The notes beneath the pieces were generated by a model. That model ran no database searches and was not told the origin of the DNA. It saw only the letters and a list, made by a program, of their open reading frames with translations. A DNA stretch of 64,000 bases from CAMLFJ01 sp040902305 (GTDB lineage Bacteria > Methylomirabilota > Methylomirabilia > Rokubacteriales > CSP1-6): contig JBBDXN010000139.1 in NCBI GenBank assembly GCA_040902305.1, forward strand, positions 1-64,000, in the 5' to 3' direction. Of this stretch, positions 1 to 9,048 are shown one piece after another. The translations under genes and the position numbers were made by a program. Every line of letters starts with the position of its first letter. Position 1 is the stretch's first letter.

Positions 1-624
1 CGCGCGGGCGCGCGTGCCTGCGACGTGGCGAAGCCCGCCGAGGCCCGCGCGCTCGCCGAGTGGACGGTGGCCCAGTACGGCCGCGTGGACGTGCTCGTCA
101 ACAACGCGGGCCACTCGAGTAAGGCGCGCAACGTCCGCTGGGTCGACCAGGACGAGTGGGACAGCGTGCTCGCGGTGAACCTGACCGGGGTCTACGCCCT
201 CACCCAGGCGGTGCTGCCCGGCATGATCGCGCGGGGCGGCGGGACCATCGTCACGATCAGCTCGCTCGCCGCGCTCAAGCCCGGCCTGATCGGCGGCGCG
301 CCCTACGGGGCGGCCAAGGCGGGCGTGCTCAATCTCATGGGCCACGTGCACAACGTGCTGCGCGAGAAGGGCATCCGCGCGACCACCATCATGCCCGCCG
401 AGGTGGACACGCCGATTCTCGACAATCGTCCGCTCGTCCCCGACGAGAGGGCGCGCGCCACCATGATGCAGGCCGAGGACGTGGCCCGCGCGATCATGCT
501 CTGCGTGACCCTGCCGGCCCGCACCGTGATCGAGGAGATCGTGATGAGCCCGACGATCCTGCGCGACCAGAGCGCCGACCTCAGGACCGCCCGCGACCTC
601 GGCGCGCCGTCGGGCGCACCGTAG
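1..624 (+). CDS. SDR family oxidoreductase, 5' truncated by window edge
   Basis: The reading frame is open from the first base (RAGARACDV...), so the start and the N-terminal nucleotide-binding glycine motif lie outside the window. Visible short-chain dehydrogenase landmarks are the CDV turn after beta-3, LVNNAG, a Ser in the SS pair of TISSLAALK and the catalytic YGAAK. This is the classical NAD(P)-dependent SDR fold acting on an alcohol or carbonyl; the substrate cannot be deduced. The protein ends normally at TAG, 13 nt before the convergent PH-domain gene. Family assignment is firm, function is open. Confidence 0.9.
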   Translation, partial: RAGARACDVAKPAEARALAEWTVAQYGRVDVLVNNAGHSSKARNVRWVDQDEWDSVLAVNLTGVYALTQAVLPGMIARGGGTIVTISSLAALKPGLIGGAPYGAAKAGVLNLMGHVHNVLREKGIRATTIMPAEVDTPILDNRPLVPDERARATMMQAEDVARAIMLCVTLPARTVIEEIVMSPTILRDQSADLRTARDLGAPSGAP

Positions 625-637
625 CCGCGCGCCCGGC

Positions 638-1120
638 TCAGTCTCCGCTCGAGCTCGTCCCCATCGACGCCTGCTGGACGTGGTTGCGGAAGCCGATCGG
701 ATCGCGCACGCGCCGGAAGACCTCGCGGGCGCCCCCGGTGCCGGTGACGATGAGGTCGCCGTAGTTGAGCATGCGGGCGATGAGCCCCTGCTGCACGCCG
801 ATGGACTCCACCTTGGAGAGCAGCAGCTCGGTGGTGTAGCGCGAGATGAGCCCCACCTTGAAGATCAGGCGCGAGGTGGTGACCCCGAACTCCGAGGTCA
901 TCACCTCCACGTAGTGGACGAGCCCCCAGACGAGCCCCACCAGCGTCACGGCGCCGCCCAGCATCCAGAGCCACGGCGGATCGGGCGCCGACCAGAGCAG
1001 GGCCATGAGGACCACCCCGGCCAGCACCATCACCCCCGACTTGACGAACAGCACCCAGTGCAGCCGCGTCTTGTACACCACGCGCTCACTGGGCAGCAGG
1101 TGCCGCTCCACATACCCCAC
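638..1120 (-). CDS. PH domain-containing membrane protein (YdbS/DUF304-like)
   Basis: 160 aa with a GTG start (VGYVERHLLPSE). Two adjacent hydrophobic helices at about residues 25-43 and 47-68 are followed by a bacterial PH-like beta-rich domain containing TSEFGVTTSRLIFKVG and LLLSKVESIGV, the pattern of bPH_2 (YdbS/YdbT) proteins. These are small inner-membrane proteins of unknown function; no catalytic residues are expected. It lies on the same strand as the carbonic anhydrase gene but is separated from it by the palindromic element at 1137-1210, so co-transcription is uncertain. Confidence 0.8.
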   Translation of the reverse strand: MGYVERHLLPSERVVYKTRLHWVLFVKSGVMVLAGVVLMALLWSAPDPPWLWMLGGAVTLVGLVWGLVHYVEVMTSEFGVTTSRLIFKVGLISRYTTELLLSKVESIGVQQGLIARMLNYGDLIVTGTGGAREVFRRVRDPIGFRNHVQQASMGTSSSGD

Positions 1121-1136
1121 GGCCCCAGCCTACGAC

Positions 1137-1210
1137 GGGGTCAGGTCTTACATTCCGACATTTCTGAGCGGTGCCTCCACGCGAAATGTCGGAATGTAAG
1201 ACCTGACCCC
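1137..1210. repeat. Palindromic element family A, copy 1
   Basis: A perfect 27-bp inverted repeat: left arm 1137-1163, right arm 1184-1210, 20-nt loop. The arm reads GGGGTCAGGTCTTACATTCC then GACATTT. The element starts 2 nt after the TAG stop of the minus-strand carbonic anhydrase gene and ends 16 nt before the next minus-strand start. Copies 2 (36537-36620) and 3 (29797-30047) share the termini. Compared with copy 2, the arm differs at two positions and both differences are matched in the opposite arm, so the stem is preserved. The compact form resembles REP-type hairpins; a terminator role is possible, but no T-tract follows. Confidence 0.9.
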
Positions 1211-1212
1211 AT

Positions 1213-1719
1213 CTAGCGGTAGTCGCGGTGCCAGAGGTCGACGTATTCGGTCGCGTTGCGCAGGATGTCGGCGAGCTCTCCGGGGCTCATCTTGCGCACC
1301 GGCTTGGCGGGCACGCCCATGACGAGCCAGCCGGCCGGCACCACCTTGCCCGGCGGCACCAGCGCGCCCGCGCCCACCTGCGCGCCCTCCTCCACCACCG
1401 CGCCGTCCAGCACCACCGCGCCGATGCCGATGCGGGAGTTGTTCATCACGGTGCAGGCGTGGACCACCGCCCGGTGGCCGATCGTCACGTTGTCGCCCAC
1501 GATGCACGGGAACTCCGGGGTGACGTGCAGCACCGAGTTGTCCTGGACATTGGAATTGCGGCCGAGCTTGACGTAGTTGTCCTGGTCGCCGCGGAGCACC
1601 GTGAACGGCCACACGCTGGCCCCCGCCTCGATGGTCACGTCGCCGATCACCTGGGCGGCGGGATCCACGTAGGCCTCCGGGTGCACCCGGGGCTTGCGGC
1701 CCGGCACCTCGCGGATCAT
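1213..1719 (-). CDS. Gamma carbonic anhydrase family protein
   Basis: 168 aa, ATG start. It has the left-handed beta-helix hexapeptide repeats of the gamma-CA/PaaY/YrdA family (VIGDVTIEAGASVWP, CIVGDNVTIGHRAVVHAC). Candidate zinc ligands are His65 (VLH), His82 and His87 (GHRAVVH), matching the family's three-histidine site formed between subunits of a trimer. Known members hydrate CO2 or, as in PaaY-type proteins, act as thioesterase-like accessory enzymes. The gene lies 10 nt downstream of the crotonase gene on the same strand, which suggests a shared transcript and possibly a role in acyl-CoA metabolism. It is followed immediately by the family A palindrome. Confidence 0.88.
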   Translation of the reverse strand: MIREVPGRKPRVHPEAYVDPAAQVIGDVTIEAGASVWPFTVLRGDQDNYVKLGRNSNVQDNSVLHVTPEFPCIVGDNVTIGHRAVVHACTVMNNSRIGIGAVVLDGAVVEEGAQVGAGALVPPGKVVPAGWLVMGVPAKPVRKMSPGELADILRNATEYVDLWHRDYR

Positions 1720-1729
1720 GGGCGGCCTC

Positions 1730-2512
1730 TCACTTGCCCGTCCACTGCGCCTTGCGCTTCTCCATGAACGCGCGCACTCCCTCGCGGAAGTCCGCGCTCA
1801 TGTAGGTGGTCGCGATCAGATCCTCGTCGTCCGGGAGCGCGCGGCTTGCCGCGAGGCGCCGGATCGACTCCTTGGTGACCCGGAGCGTGATCGGCGCGTG
1901 CTCGGCGATCTGATGGGCCAGCGCGGTCACCCGCGCCGCGATCTGCGCGGCGGGCACGATCTCGTGCACGTAGCCCGCTCCGTGCGCCTCCTCGGCGGTG
2001 AGCAGGCGCGCGGTGAAGATCAGCTCCTTCAGCCGCGACGGCCCGAACACGTCAACGAAGCTCGCGTAGGCCGCCATCGAGAGGCAGTTGCCGAGGGTGC
2101 GCGCGATCGGCGCGCCGAAGCGCGCGTCGGGGGTGGCGATGCGCAGGTCACACGCGGTGGCGATGCGGAAGCCGCCCCCCACCGCGAAGCCCTCGACCTG
2201 GGCGATGACCGGCTTGCGCACCGACTCGAGCCGCGCCATCCGCTTGTCGCCGTCCCGCTCGTAGGCGATACCGTCCTCGGCCCGGTCGAAGGCCTTGAAC
2301 TGGCTGATGTCGGTCCCCGCCACGAAGGCCTTGCCGCCGGCGCCGCGGAGCACGAGCACCCGCACCGAGTCGTCGGCGTCCACCTCCTCGCACACCTGGG
2401 AGAGCCGGTCGTACATGCCCCAGGTCATCGCGTTGCGCGCCTCGGGGCGGTTGAAGGTCAGGATGACCACCGGCCCCTCGCGGGTCACCAGCGTCTCGTC
2501 TTGCGTCGGCAC
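1730..2512 (-). CDS. Enoyl-CoA hydratase/isomerase (crotonase) family protein, atypical active site
   Basis: 260 aa from the GTG at 2512, chosen because it has a GAGGGGGG ribosome site about 9 nt upstream and gives the normal family length; ATG 2554 or 2632 would add unlike N-terminal sequence. Crotonase hallmarks are VVILTFNRPEARNAM near the N-terminus, the first oxyanion-hole segment VAGTDISQF and the second, AVGGGFRIATACD. The positions of the two hydratase glutamates (GGGxE and xPE) are Arg and Ile here (GGGFR, FGAPIA), so ordinary enoyl-CoA hydration is doubtful; an isomerase, decarboxylase or hydrolase activity on an acyl-CoA is possible. It sits 10 nt upstream of the carbonic anhydrase gene. 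Confidence 0.85.
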   Translation of the reverse strand: MPTQDETLVTREGPVVILTFNRPEARNAMTWGMYDRLSQVCEEVDADDSVRVLVLRGAGGKAFVAGTDISQFKAFDRAEDGIAYERDGDKRMARLESVRKPVIAQVEGFAVGGGFRIATACDLRIATPDARFGAPIARTLGNCLSMAAYASFVDVFGPSRLKELIFTARLLTAEEAHGAGYVHEIVPAAQIAARVTALAHQIAEHAPITLRVTKESIRRLAASRALPDDEDLIATTYMSADFREGVRAFMEKRKAQWTGK

Positions 2513-2574
2513 GGCGCGCGCCCCCCTCGCTTGCGGCGATGTGAATCGCCGCATCGTAACACGCCGGCTCCGCT

Positions 2575-2602
2575 TTGTCGGAGCGGGCAAGTCGCGTAGC
2601 AT
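2575..2602 (+). promoter_or_regulatory. Candidate sigma-70-type promoter for the HAD gene
   Basis: TTGTCG at 2575-2580, a 16-nt spacer and TAGCAT at 2597-2602. The -10 ends 7 nt before the GTG at 2610, so transcription would start at or next to the start codon and give a leaderless mRNA. It is found by inspection only; the same geometry recurs at 12234-12262 and 27270-27298. Confidence 0.3.
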
Positions 2603-2609
2603 CGAGCGC

Positions 2610-3218
2610 GTGGCGCCGCCCGCGGGCCTCATCCTCGACTACGGCAATGTGCTCACCCACGCGCAGGATCAGACGTGGATGGACGGGGCCGCGCGCCGGC
2701 TCGGCGCCGACACCGCGGCCTTCCGGGCCGCCTACTGGCAGCATCGGCACGCCTACGACACCGGCCTCTCGGCCGCGGAATACTGGCCGCGCGTGGTGGC
2801 CGCGGCGCGGCCCGGCGCCCTAGCCCCGATCGATCTGGCGTGGCTGATCGCCTCCGACGTCGCCTCGTGGAGCGCGTACCACGACGAGGTCTGGGCGCTC
2901 GCCGCCGACTTCCGCGCCGCGGGCGGCCGCACCGCGTTTCTCTCCAACAGCGGCCCGGAGGTCATGGCGCGCGTCCGCGCGGACCATCCGCTGGAGGCGC
3001 GCTTCGACGCGGTCGTGATCTCCTGCGAGGTCGGCCTCGCCAAGCCTGATCCCCGCATCTTCCGGCTCTGCCTGGAGCGGCTCGGCCGGTCCGCCGCCAC
3101 CGTCCTCTTGGTGGACGACCGCGCGGACAACGTCGAGGCCGCCGCGCGGGTCGGGCTGCAGACCCTCCAGTTCGAGGGCCCGGGCGCGCTCGAGCGATTG
3201 CGGGCCCTGATCCGCTAA
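2610..3218 (+). CDS. HAD family hydrolase (subfamily IA, YihX-like)
   Basis: 202 aa from GTG 2610 (VAPPAGLILDYGNVLTH); starts further upstream would precede the conserved first strand by about 100 residues of unlike sequence that overlaps the divergent gene. Motif I is LDYGNVL, in which the second Asp of the usual DxDxT is absent, as in YihX-type proteins (DLGNV). Motif II is FLSNSG, motif III is the Lys of LAKPDPRIF and motif IV is LLVDDRADN. The cap is a helical C1 insert at about residues 18-85. It is expected to be a soluble Mg-dependent phosphatase on a small sugar or metabolite phosphate; the substrate is unknown. The gene is divergent from the crotonase gene. Confidence 0.88.
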   Translation: MAPPAGLILDYGNVLTHAQDQTWMDGAARRLGADTAAFRAAYWQHRHAYDTGLSAAEYWPRVVAAARPGALAPIDLAWLIASDVASWSAYHDEVWALAADFRAAGGRTAFLSNSGPEVMARVRADHPLEARFDAVVISCEVGLAKPDPRIFRLCLERLGRSAATVLLVDDRADNVEAAARVGLQTLQFEGPGALERLRALIR

Positions 3219-3392
3219 GCAGCGCTCCCGCGCGCGGGTCACCAACCTGGGAAATTCCCTTCTAGGCATGGGGGAATACTTCCAGGCGCAATCATTGCGG
3301 AGCCCATCTAACGCCGCGATTCGCCGCGGCTTCCGCCGTGGCGTGGCTCTTGCGTCGGCGAGTGGTCCACGCGACCCCGAGAGGAGATACAC

Positions 3393-3866
3393 ATGAAGCG
3401 ATTTGCGATGGTGGTTGCACTCAGCGCGGCTCTTCTGCTCCTAGCCGGGCGGACAGACGCGCAATGGCGGTACACCGACGACAACGGCGCGAGCAAGATC
3501 ACGCAATACAAGCTCCATGTGCCCGCGCCGTACCGCGACGCGGCCGAGTGGGTCGGGCCGATCGGGATCGGAAAGCCTGCCTTGAGCGCCGACCAGATCC
3601 GGGCGGCCCAGCGCTGGGACGCCATCCAGCGGATCGTGGCCGCCGAAGCCGGGCTCTTGCAGTTCAAGACCGCAGCGGCCCCGGCGGCGCCGCGCGTGGA
3701 TTCCGGCGCGGCCCGCAAGCCCATGGCGACCATGTGCATCGCGGGCGAGCTACGGGCCATGACCTCGCCGGGCAGCTGGAGGGTGCTCGGAGGGTGCGGC
3801 TCCGGCTTCGCGACGGGCTACGGGACGGACGGCTACGGAACCGTGGGCGGCTTCACCACCAGGTGA
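3393..3866 (+). CDS. Secreted hypothetical protein with DUF4124-like start
   Basis: 157 aa with a clear Sec signal peptide (MKRFAMVVALSAALLLLAG, probable cleavage after TDA). The ATG follows GAGAGGAG by 6 nt, a strong ribosome site. The mature protein opens WRYTDDNGASKITQ, resembling the aromatic-Asp-Gly strand motif of DUF4124 domains, has an Ala/Pro-rich middle and ends in a Gly-rich tail (GYGTDGYGTVGGF). One Cys lies in TMCIAG and one in GGCGSG, a possible disulphide. It is probably periplasmic or surface exposed; function unknown. The 174-nt upstream gap contains a GGGAAATTCCC palindrome at 3249-3259 that could be an operator. Confidence 0.7.
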   Translation: MKRFAMVVALSAALLLLAGRTDAQWRYTDDNGASKITQYKLHVPAPYRDAAEWVGPIGIGKPALSADQIRAAQRWDAIQRIVAAEAGLLQFKTAAAPAAPRVDSGAARKPMATMCIAGELRAMTSPGSWRVLGGCGSGFATGYGTDGYGTVGGFTTR

Positions 3867-3873
3867 CCCGCGA

Positions 3874-4356
3874 CTAGGTGCGATTGTCGGCGGCCAGCGC
3901 CCGGGCGGCCGCCTCGATGGCCTCGACGATGAAGTGATACCCGGTGCAGCGGCAGAGATGCCCGGCCAGCATCTCGCGGATCGCCCCGCGCGAGGGCGCG
4001 GGATCATCGCGGAGGAACGCAGTCGCGCTCATGATGATCCCGGGCGTGCAGTAGCCGCACTGCAGCCCGTGCTTGGCCCAGAAGGCTTCCTGGATCGGAT
4101 GGAGCCCCTCCGCGGGGGCCAGGCCCTCGATCGTCTCGACCCGGTGGCCATCGGCCTGGACCGCGAGCATCAGGCAGGCCCGGACCGGCTCACCATCGAG
4201 CAGCACCGTGCAGGCCCCGCATACCCCGTGCTCGCAGCCCACGTGGGTGCCGGTGAGATCGAGGTCCTCCCTCAGGAAATCCGCCAGGGTGCCACGCACC
4301 TCGACCGGGCGCTCGTGCTCCTGACCGTTCACGATCACCCGGATCGACTTGATCAC
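3874..4356 (-). CDS. coxS: (2Fe-2S)-binding subunit of molybdenum hydroxylase (CoxS-like)
   Basis: 160 aa from GTG 4356, which overlaps the coxM stop codon as GTGA. The N-terminal plant-type ferredoxin domain has the cluster motif CEHGVCGAC plus the Cys of VRAC; the C-terminal helical domain carries the second cluster motifs CGYCTPG and CRCTGY. This is the electron-transfer subunit of xanthine dehydrogenase/CO dehydrogenase-family enzymes, passing electrons from the molybdopterin subunit to the FAD subunit. It is the last gene of a tightly overlapping L-M-S order. The C-terminus faces the convergent secreted-protein gene. Confidence 0.93.
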   Translation of the reverse strand: MIKSIRVIVNGQEHERPVEVRGTLADFLREDLDLTGTHVGCEHGVCGACTVLLDGEPVRACLMLAVQADGHRVETIEGLAPAEGLHPIQEAFWAKHGLQCGYCTPGIIMSATAFLRDDPAPSRGAIREMLAGHLCRCTGYHFIVEAIEAAARALAADNRT

Positions 4357-5222
4357 GCGCCCCCTCCGCACCGCGCGAGCGCGGCGGTCAGGGTGCGCTC
4401 GGCCAGGGTGGCCGCGACCCGCCGCCGGTACGCCGCGGTCGCGTGGATGTCGCCATCGGGTGAGAGCCCGGCGGCCGCCGCCCGCGCCGCCTCGCCGATC
4501 AGCGGTGGCGTCGGCGCGCGGCCCTCCAGCGCCCGCTCGGCGGCCACGCCGCGGACCGGCGTCCCGCCGGCGCCGAAGAAGGCCAGCCGCGCGCGGGCCA
4601 CCGTGCCGTCGGCGGCGCGCGTCAGCACCGCCACCACGCCCACGAGGGCGAAATCGCCATGGCGGCGCGACACCTCCGCGAAGCCCCAGCCCGCGCCGGC
4701 CGGCGGCAGCGTGAAGCGCACCGCGGTGGCCAGCTCGTTGCCGTCGAGCGCGGTGGTCAGCGGGGCGCGATAGAAGCGATCCGCCGGGATCATCCGCTCG
4801 CCGCGGGGCCCGCGGGCCACCACGACACCCTCGAGGCAGAGGAGCACCGCGGGCAGCTCCGAGGCCGGATCGGCGTGGACGACGTTGCCGACCACCGTGC
4901 CGCGATTGCGGATGGGCGGGTGCGCGACCGCGCGGAACACCTCGCTGAAGAGCGGCGATCGCCCCGCCGCCCAGCGCTCGAGCGCGCGCTGCCGGACGAG
5001 GGCGCCGATCTCGAGGATGCCCGAGGCCTCGCGGATGCCGTCGAGCCCGCGCAGTCGGTTGATGTCCACCAGCAGGGCCGGCCGCGCCAGCCGCAGCGCC
5101 AGCATGGGGATGAGGCTCTGGCCGCCGGCCAGCACCTTGGCGTCGTCGCCCCCGGTGGCCAGCGCGCCGATCGCCTCGTCCAGCGTGGCCGGCGCCACGT
5201 AGTCGAACGGCGCGGGCTTCAT
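4353..5222 (-). CDS. coxM: FAD-binding subunit of molybdenum hydroxylase (CoxM-like)
   Basis: 289 aa from ATG 5222, which overlaps the coxL stop as ATGA. It starts MKPAPFDYVAPATLDEAI, typical of the family, with the FAD-binding segments LAGGQSLIPML (about residues 33-43) and RNRGTVVGNVVHADPASE (about 105-122, the TxGG-like region). The C-terminal CO-dehydrogenase flavoprotein domain follows (GWGFAEVSRRHGDFA). The subunit receives electrons from the iron-sulphur subunit and passes them to a quinone or another acceptor. A much longer frame extends upstream but is only a shadow of coxL. Confidence 0.93.
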   Translation of the reverse strand: MKPAPFDYVAPATLDEAIGALATGGDDAKVLAGGQSLIPMLALRLARPALLVDINRLRGLDGIREASGILEIGALVRQRALERWAAGRSPLFSEVFRAVAHPPIRNRGTVVGNVVHADPASELPAVLLCLEGVVVARGPRGERMIPADRFYRAPLTTALDGNELATAVRFTLPPAGAGWGFAEVSRRHGDFALVGVVAVLTRAADGTVARARLAFFGAGGTPVRGVAAERALEGRAPTPPLIGEAARAAAAGLSPDGDIHATAAYRRRVAATLAERTLTAALARCGGGA

Positions 5223-7579
5223 GCGGGCCGGCCTCCCCTCGCCGCCGCCTGGTCGAGCAGATCCAGGACCACCGACGGCCCGAGCGGGGTGCGGGTCACG
5301 CGCACCCCGAAGGGCTGGAGCGCGTCCTCGACCGCGTTGGCGATGGCGGCGGGCGGCGAGATCGCCCCACCCTCGCCGATGCCCTTCATGCCGAGCGGGT
5401 TCCGCGGCGACGGATACTCGAGATGCACGGTCTCGATGGCGGGCAGCTCCATGGCGGTCGGCACCAGGTAGTCCATGAAGGTCCCGGTCAGGAGCTGGGC
5501 CTGCTCGTCGTAGACCATCTCCTCCAGGAGCCCGCCACCCACGCCCTGGGCGACGCCCCCGTGGATCTGGCCCTCCACGATCACCGGATTGATGACGGTG
5601 CCGCAGTCGTGGGCGACCAGATAGCGCAGCAGCTTCACCGCGCCGGTGCCCGGGTCCACGTCCACCACCGCGACGTGGGTGGCGCTCGTGTAGGTCACGG
5701 TGGGCTGGTGGTGATAGACGGTCGCCTCGAAGTCGGGTGACGCCACACCGGGCCTGGCGAACGTCGGGATCGCCGCCCGGATCACCCTGGCGAGCGGGGT
5801 GGCCGAGCCCGGCGCGCCGCGCACCGTGACCACGCCGTCGGCCAGCTCGATGTCGGCCGGCGCGGCCGCGAGCAGCGCCGCCGCCGCCGCGACGAGCTTG
5901 TCCTTCACGCGGCCCGAGGCCTCGTGGATGGAGCTGCCCGCGTTGACCGCGCTGCGGGAGGCGAAGGTGCCGACGCCGAACGGGATCGCCGCGGTGTCGC
6001 CGCCCACGATGGTGACCCAGTCGAGCGGGATGCCGAGGGCGTCGGCCGCGATCTGGGCGAACGAGGTCTCGTGCCCCTGCCCCTGGCAGCAGGCGCCGGT
6101 GGCCACCACCGCGTGACCCGAGGCGTCGAGGCGCACGGTGGCGCCCTCGTAGGGCCCGATCGCGGTGCCCTCCACGTAGCTGGAGATCCCGATGCCGCGA
6201 TGGATCCCCTGTTCGCGCAGCCGCGCCTGCTCGGCGCGCAGCGCCTCGTAGCCCACCGCGCGCAACGCCGCCTCGAGCCCGGCCTTGAAGTCGCCGCTGT
6301 CGTAGACGAGCGGGTTGCCGTCGCGATACGGGATCTGCAGCTCGTAGGGCAGGTCGGCCTCCGAGAGGTAGTTGCGCCGGCGCAGCTCGGCCGGATCCAT
6401 GGAGAGCTCCCGCGCGAGGCAGTCCACGATGCGGTCCATGGCGAACACGGTCTCGGGCCGGCCCGCGCCGCGGTAGGGCGCGTTCGGCGTCTTGGTGGTC
6501 ACCACCCCGCGGCACTCCACGTCGAGGCTCGGCACGCGATGCGGGCCCAGCAGGTGGGCGACGGTGTTGTACGGCAGCACGATGCCCCAGGAGTTGTAGG
6601 CGCCCAGATCCACCCAGATCCGGTCGCGCACGGCCAGCATCGTGCCGTCGCGCCGGGCCGCGATCTCGATGTCGTGCACCTGGGCGCGCGCGTGGGCCGA
6701 GCCCATCATGTGCTCGCGCCGGTCCTCGGTCCACTTCACCGGACGGCGCGTCGCGATGGCCGCGGCCGGGATCAAGAGATCCTCCGGGTAGCCGTTGGCC
6801 TTGGTGCCGAAGCCGCCGCCGACGTCCGGGGCGATGACGCGGATCTTGTGAGGCGGCAGCCCGAGAGCCGCCACCAACCCCTGCTGGACGAAGTGGACGA
6901 CCTGGGTGCCATTCCACGTGGTGAGCGCGCCGTCGCGCGGATCCCATTGGGCGACCACTCCGCGGGTCTCGATCGGCATGCCCACGTAGCGCGGAATCGT
7001 GAAGCGCTCCCGCACCCGCGCGTCGGCCTGGCGGAAGGCCGCCTCGACGTCGCCGAACCCGGTCTTGAACGAGAGCGCGATGTTGTCGCCCCAGTCCGGG
7101 TAGAGCACGGGCGCGTCGGGCCGCGCGGCCGCCTCCGCGTCGGCCAGCACCGGCAGCGGCTCGTAGTCCACCTCCACCAGCTCGCAGCCGTCCTCGGCCA
7201 CCGCGCGGCTTCCCGCCACCACCATCGCCACGATCTCGCCCACGTGTCGCGCTTCGTCCCGGCACATCGCGAGCTGGTGGGGCTGCTTCATGGTCACGTC
7301 CACCCGCGCGGCCAGGCCGGGCGGGATCGCCCCGAAGAGCGGCAGCGGCTTCATCCACCGCTCGAGATCGGCGAACGTGAACACGCGAGCCACGCCGGGC
7401 AGCCTCTTGGCCGCCTCGGTGCGGATCGCCACGATCCGGGCGTGCGCGTGCGGGCTCCGCACGAAGGCGGCGTGGAGCATTCCCGCCAGCTTGATGTCGT
7501 CCACGAACCGCCCCTCGCCGCGGAGGTATCGCGGGTCCTCTTTGCGTCTTACCGATGCTCCGAAGTACTTGGCGCCCAT
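5219..7579 (-). CDS. coxL: Xanthine dehydrogenase family molybdopterin-binding subunit (form II CoxL-like)
   Basis: 786 aa. The N-terminus GASVRRKEDPRYLRGEGRF is typical of CoxL-family large subunits. Molybdopterin-contact segments include DVGGGFGTK (252-260) and PYRGAGR (368-374); the C-terminal KGIGEGG contains the expected catalytic Glu. The loop is PYRGAGR-type (form II) rather than the AYRCSFR loop with the Cu-ligating Cys of true form I CO dehydrogenase, so it is better called an aldehyde or N-heterocycle hydroxylase of unknown substrate. It heads the coxL-coxM-coxS genes and lies 7 nt downstream of the livF gene on the same strand, suggesting that the importer supplies its substrate. 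Confidence 0.93.
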   Translation of the reverse strand: MGAKYFGASVRRKEDPRYLRGEGRFVDDIKLAGMLHAAFVRSPHAHARIVAIRTEAAKRLPGVARVFTFADLERWMKPLPLFGAIPPGLAARVDVTMKQPHQLAMCRDEARHVGEIVAMVVAGSRAVAEDGCELVEVDYEPLPVLADAEAAARPDAPVLYPDWGDNIALSFKTGFGDVEAAFRQADARVRERFTIPRYVGMPIETRGVVAQWDPRDGALTTWNGTQVVHFVQQGLVAALGLPPHKIRVIAPDVGGGFGTKANGYPEDLLIPAAAIATRRPVKWTEDRREHMMGSAHARAQVHDIEIAARRDGTMLAVRDRIWVDLGAYNSWGIVLPYNTVAHLLGPHRVPSLDVECRGVVTTKTPNAPYRGAGRPETVFAMDRIVDCLARELSMDPAELRRRNYLSEADLPYELQIPYRDGNPLVYDSGDFKAGLEAALRAVGYEALRAEQARLREQGIHRGIGISSYVEGTAIGPYEGATVRLDASGHAVVATGACCQGQGHETSFAQIAADALGIPLDWVTIVGGDTAAIPFGVGTFASRSAVNAGSSIHEASGRVKDKLVAAAAALLAAAPADIELADGVVTVRGAPGSATPLARVIRAAIPTFARPGVASPDFEATVYHHQPTVTYTSATHVAVVDVDPGTGAVKLLRYLVAHDCGTVINPVIVEGQIHGGVAQGVGGGLLEEMVYDEQAQLLTGTFMDYLVPTAMELPAIETVHLEYPSPRNPLGMKGIGEGGAISPPAAIANAVEDALQPFGVRVTRTPLGPSVVLDLLDQAAARGGRPA

Positions 7580-7586
7580 ATCGGCC

Positions 7587-8277
<691 letters not shown>

Positions 8278-8291
<14 letters not shown>

Positions 8292-9048
8292 GCGCGCCGG
8301 CTCCCAGGTAGGCGCGGATGACTTCCGGGTCGCGCTGCACCGCGGCCGGATCGCCGTCGGCGATCAGCCGGCCGTAGTTCAACACCAGCACCCGGTCCGA
8401 GATGTCCATGACCAGGCGCATGTCGTGCTCGACCAGGAACACCGTGATGCCCTCGTCGCGGATCCGGCCGATCAGCGCCGCCACCGCCAGCTTCTCGGAG
8501 GCGGTCATGCCCGAGGCCGGCTCGTCGAGCAGCAGCAGGCGGGGCTGCGCGGCCAGCCCCACCGCCAGCTCGAGCCGCCGCTGGTCGCCGTAGGCGAGCG
8601 CGGTGGCGGCCTCGTGGCGGCGCGCGCCGAGGCCCACGAAGTCGATCACCCGATCGGCCTCCGCGCCGAGCCGCCGCTCCTCGTCGCGCACCCGGCCGCG
8701 GCCGAGCAGCGCCGCCGCCACGCCCAGCCGGCCGCGGAGGTGGAGACCGGTGAGCACGTTCTCCCGGACGGTCAGGCCCGGGAACAGGCTCGTCTTCTGG
8801 AACGTGCGCACGAGGCCCCGCGCGGCGATCCGGTGGGGCCGCCAGCCGGTGATGGGCTGGCCGTCGTGGTGCACCGTGCCCTGCGTCGGCCGCTGGAATC
8901 CGGAGATCACGTTGAAGGCGGTGGTCTTGCCCGCGCCGTTGGGGCCGATCAGGCTCGTCACGGTGCCGGGCGCGACCGCGAAGCTCACCCCGACCAGCGC
9001 GGCGACGCCGCCGAAGCGCACGGTGAGGTCGCGGACCTCGAGCGTCAC
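8278..9048 (-). CDS. livG: Branched-chain amino acid-type ABC transporter ATP-binding protein LivG
   Basis: 256 aa from GTG 9048 (VTLEVRDLTVRFGGV), which overlaps the livM stop as GTGA. Walker A is GPNGAGKTT, Walker B is LLLLDEPASGM and the H-loop is LVEHDM. The signature motif is degenerate: LAYGDQRRLELA replaces the usual LSYGQQRRLEIA, a common LivG variation. The C-terminal extension (VLNYGRLIADGDPAAV) is typical of LivG. It is the membrane-associated cytoplasmic ATPase partner of LivF. A longer upstream frame in this register is a shadow of livM. Confidence 0.93.

Noticed and set aside
4353..7358. 1001-codon minus frame that contains coxM
   Set aside because: Only the last 289 codons are coxM; the rest is an out-of-frame reading of coxL.
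5219..7579. True form I CO dehydrogenase
   Set aside because: The active-site loop is PYRGAGR, not the AYRCSFR of Cu-Mo CO dehydrogenase.
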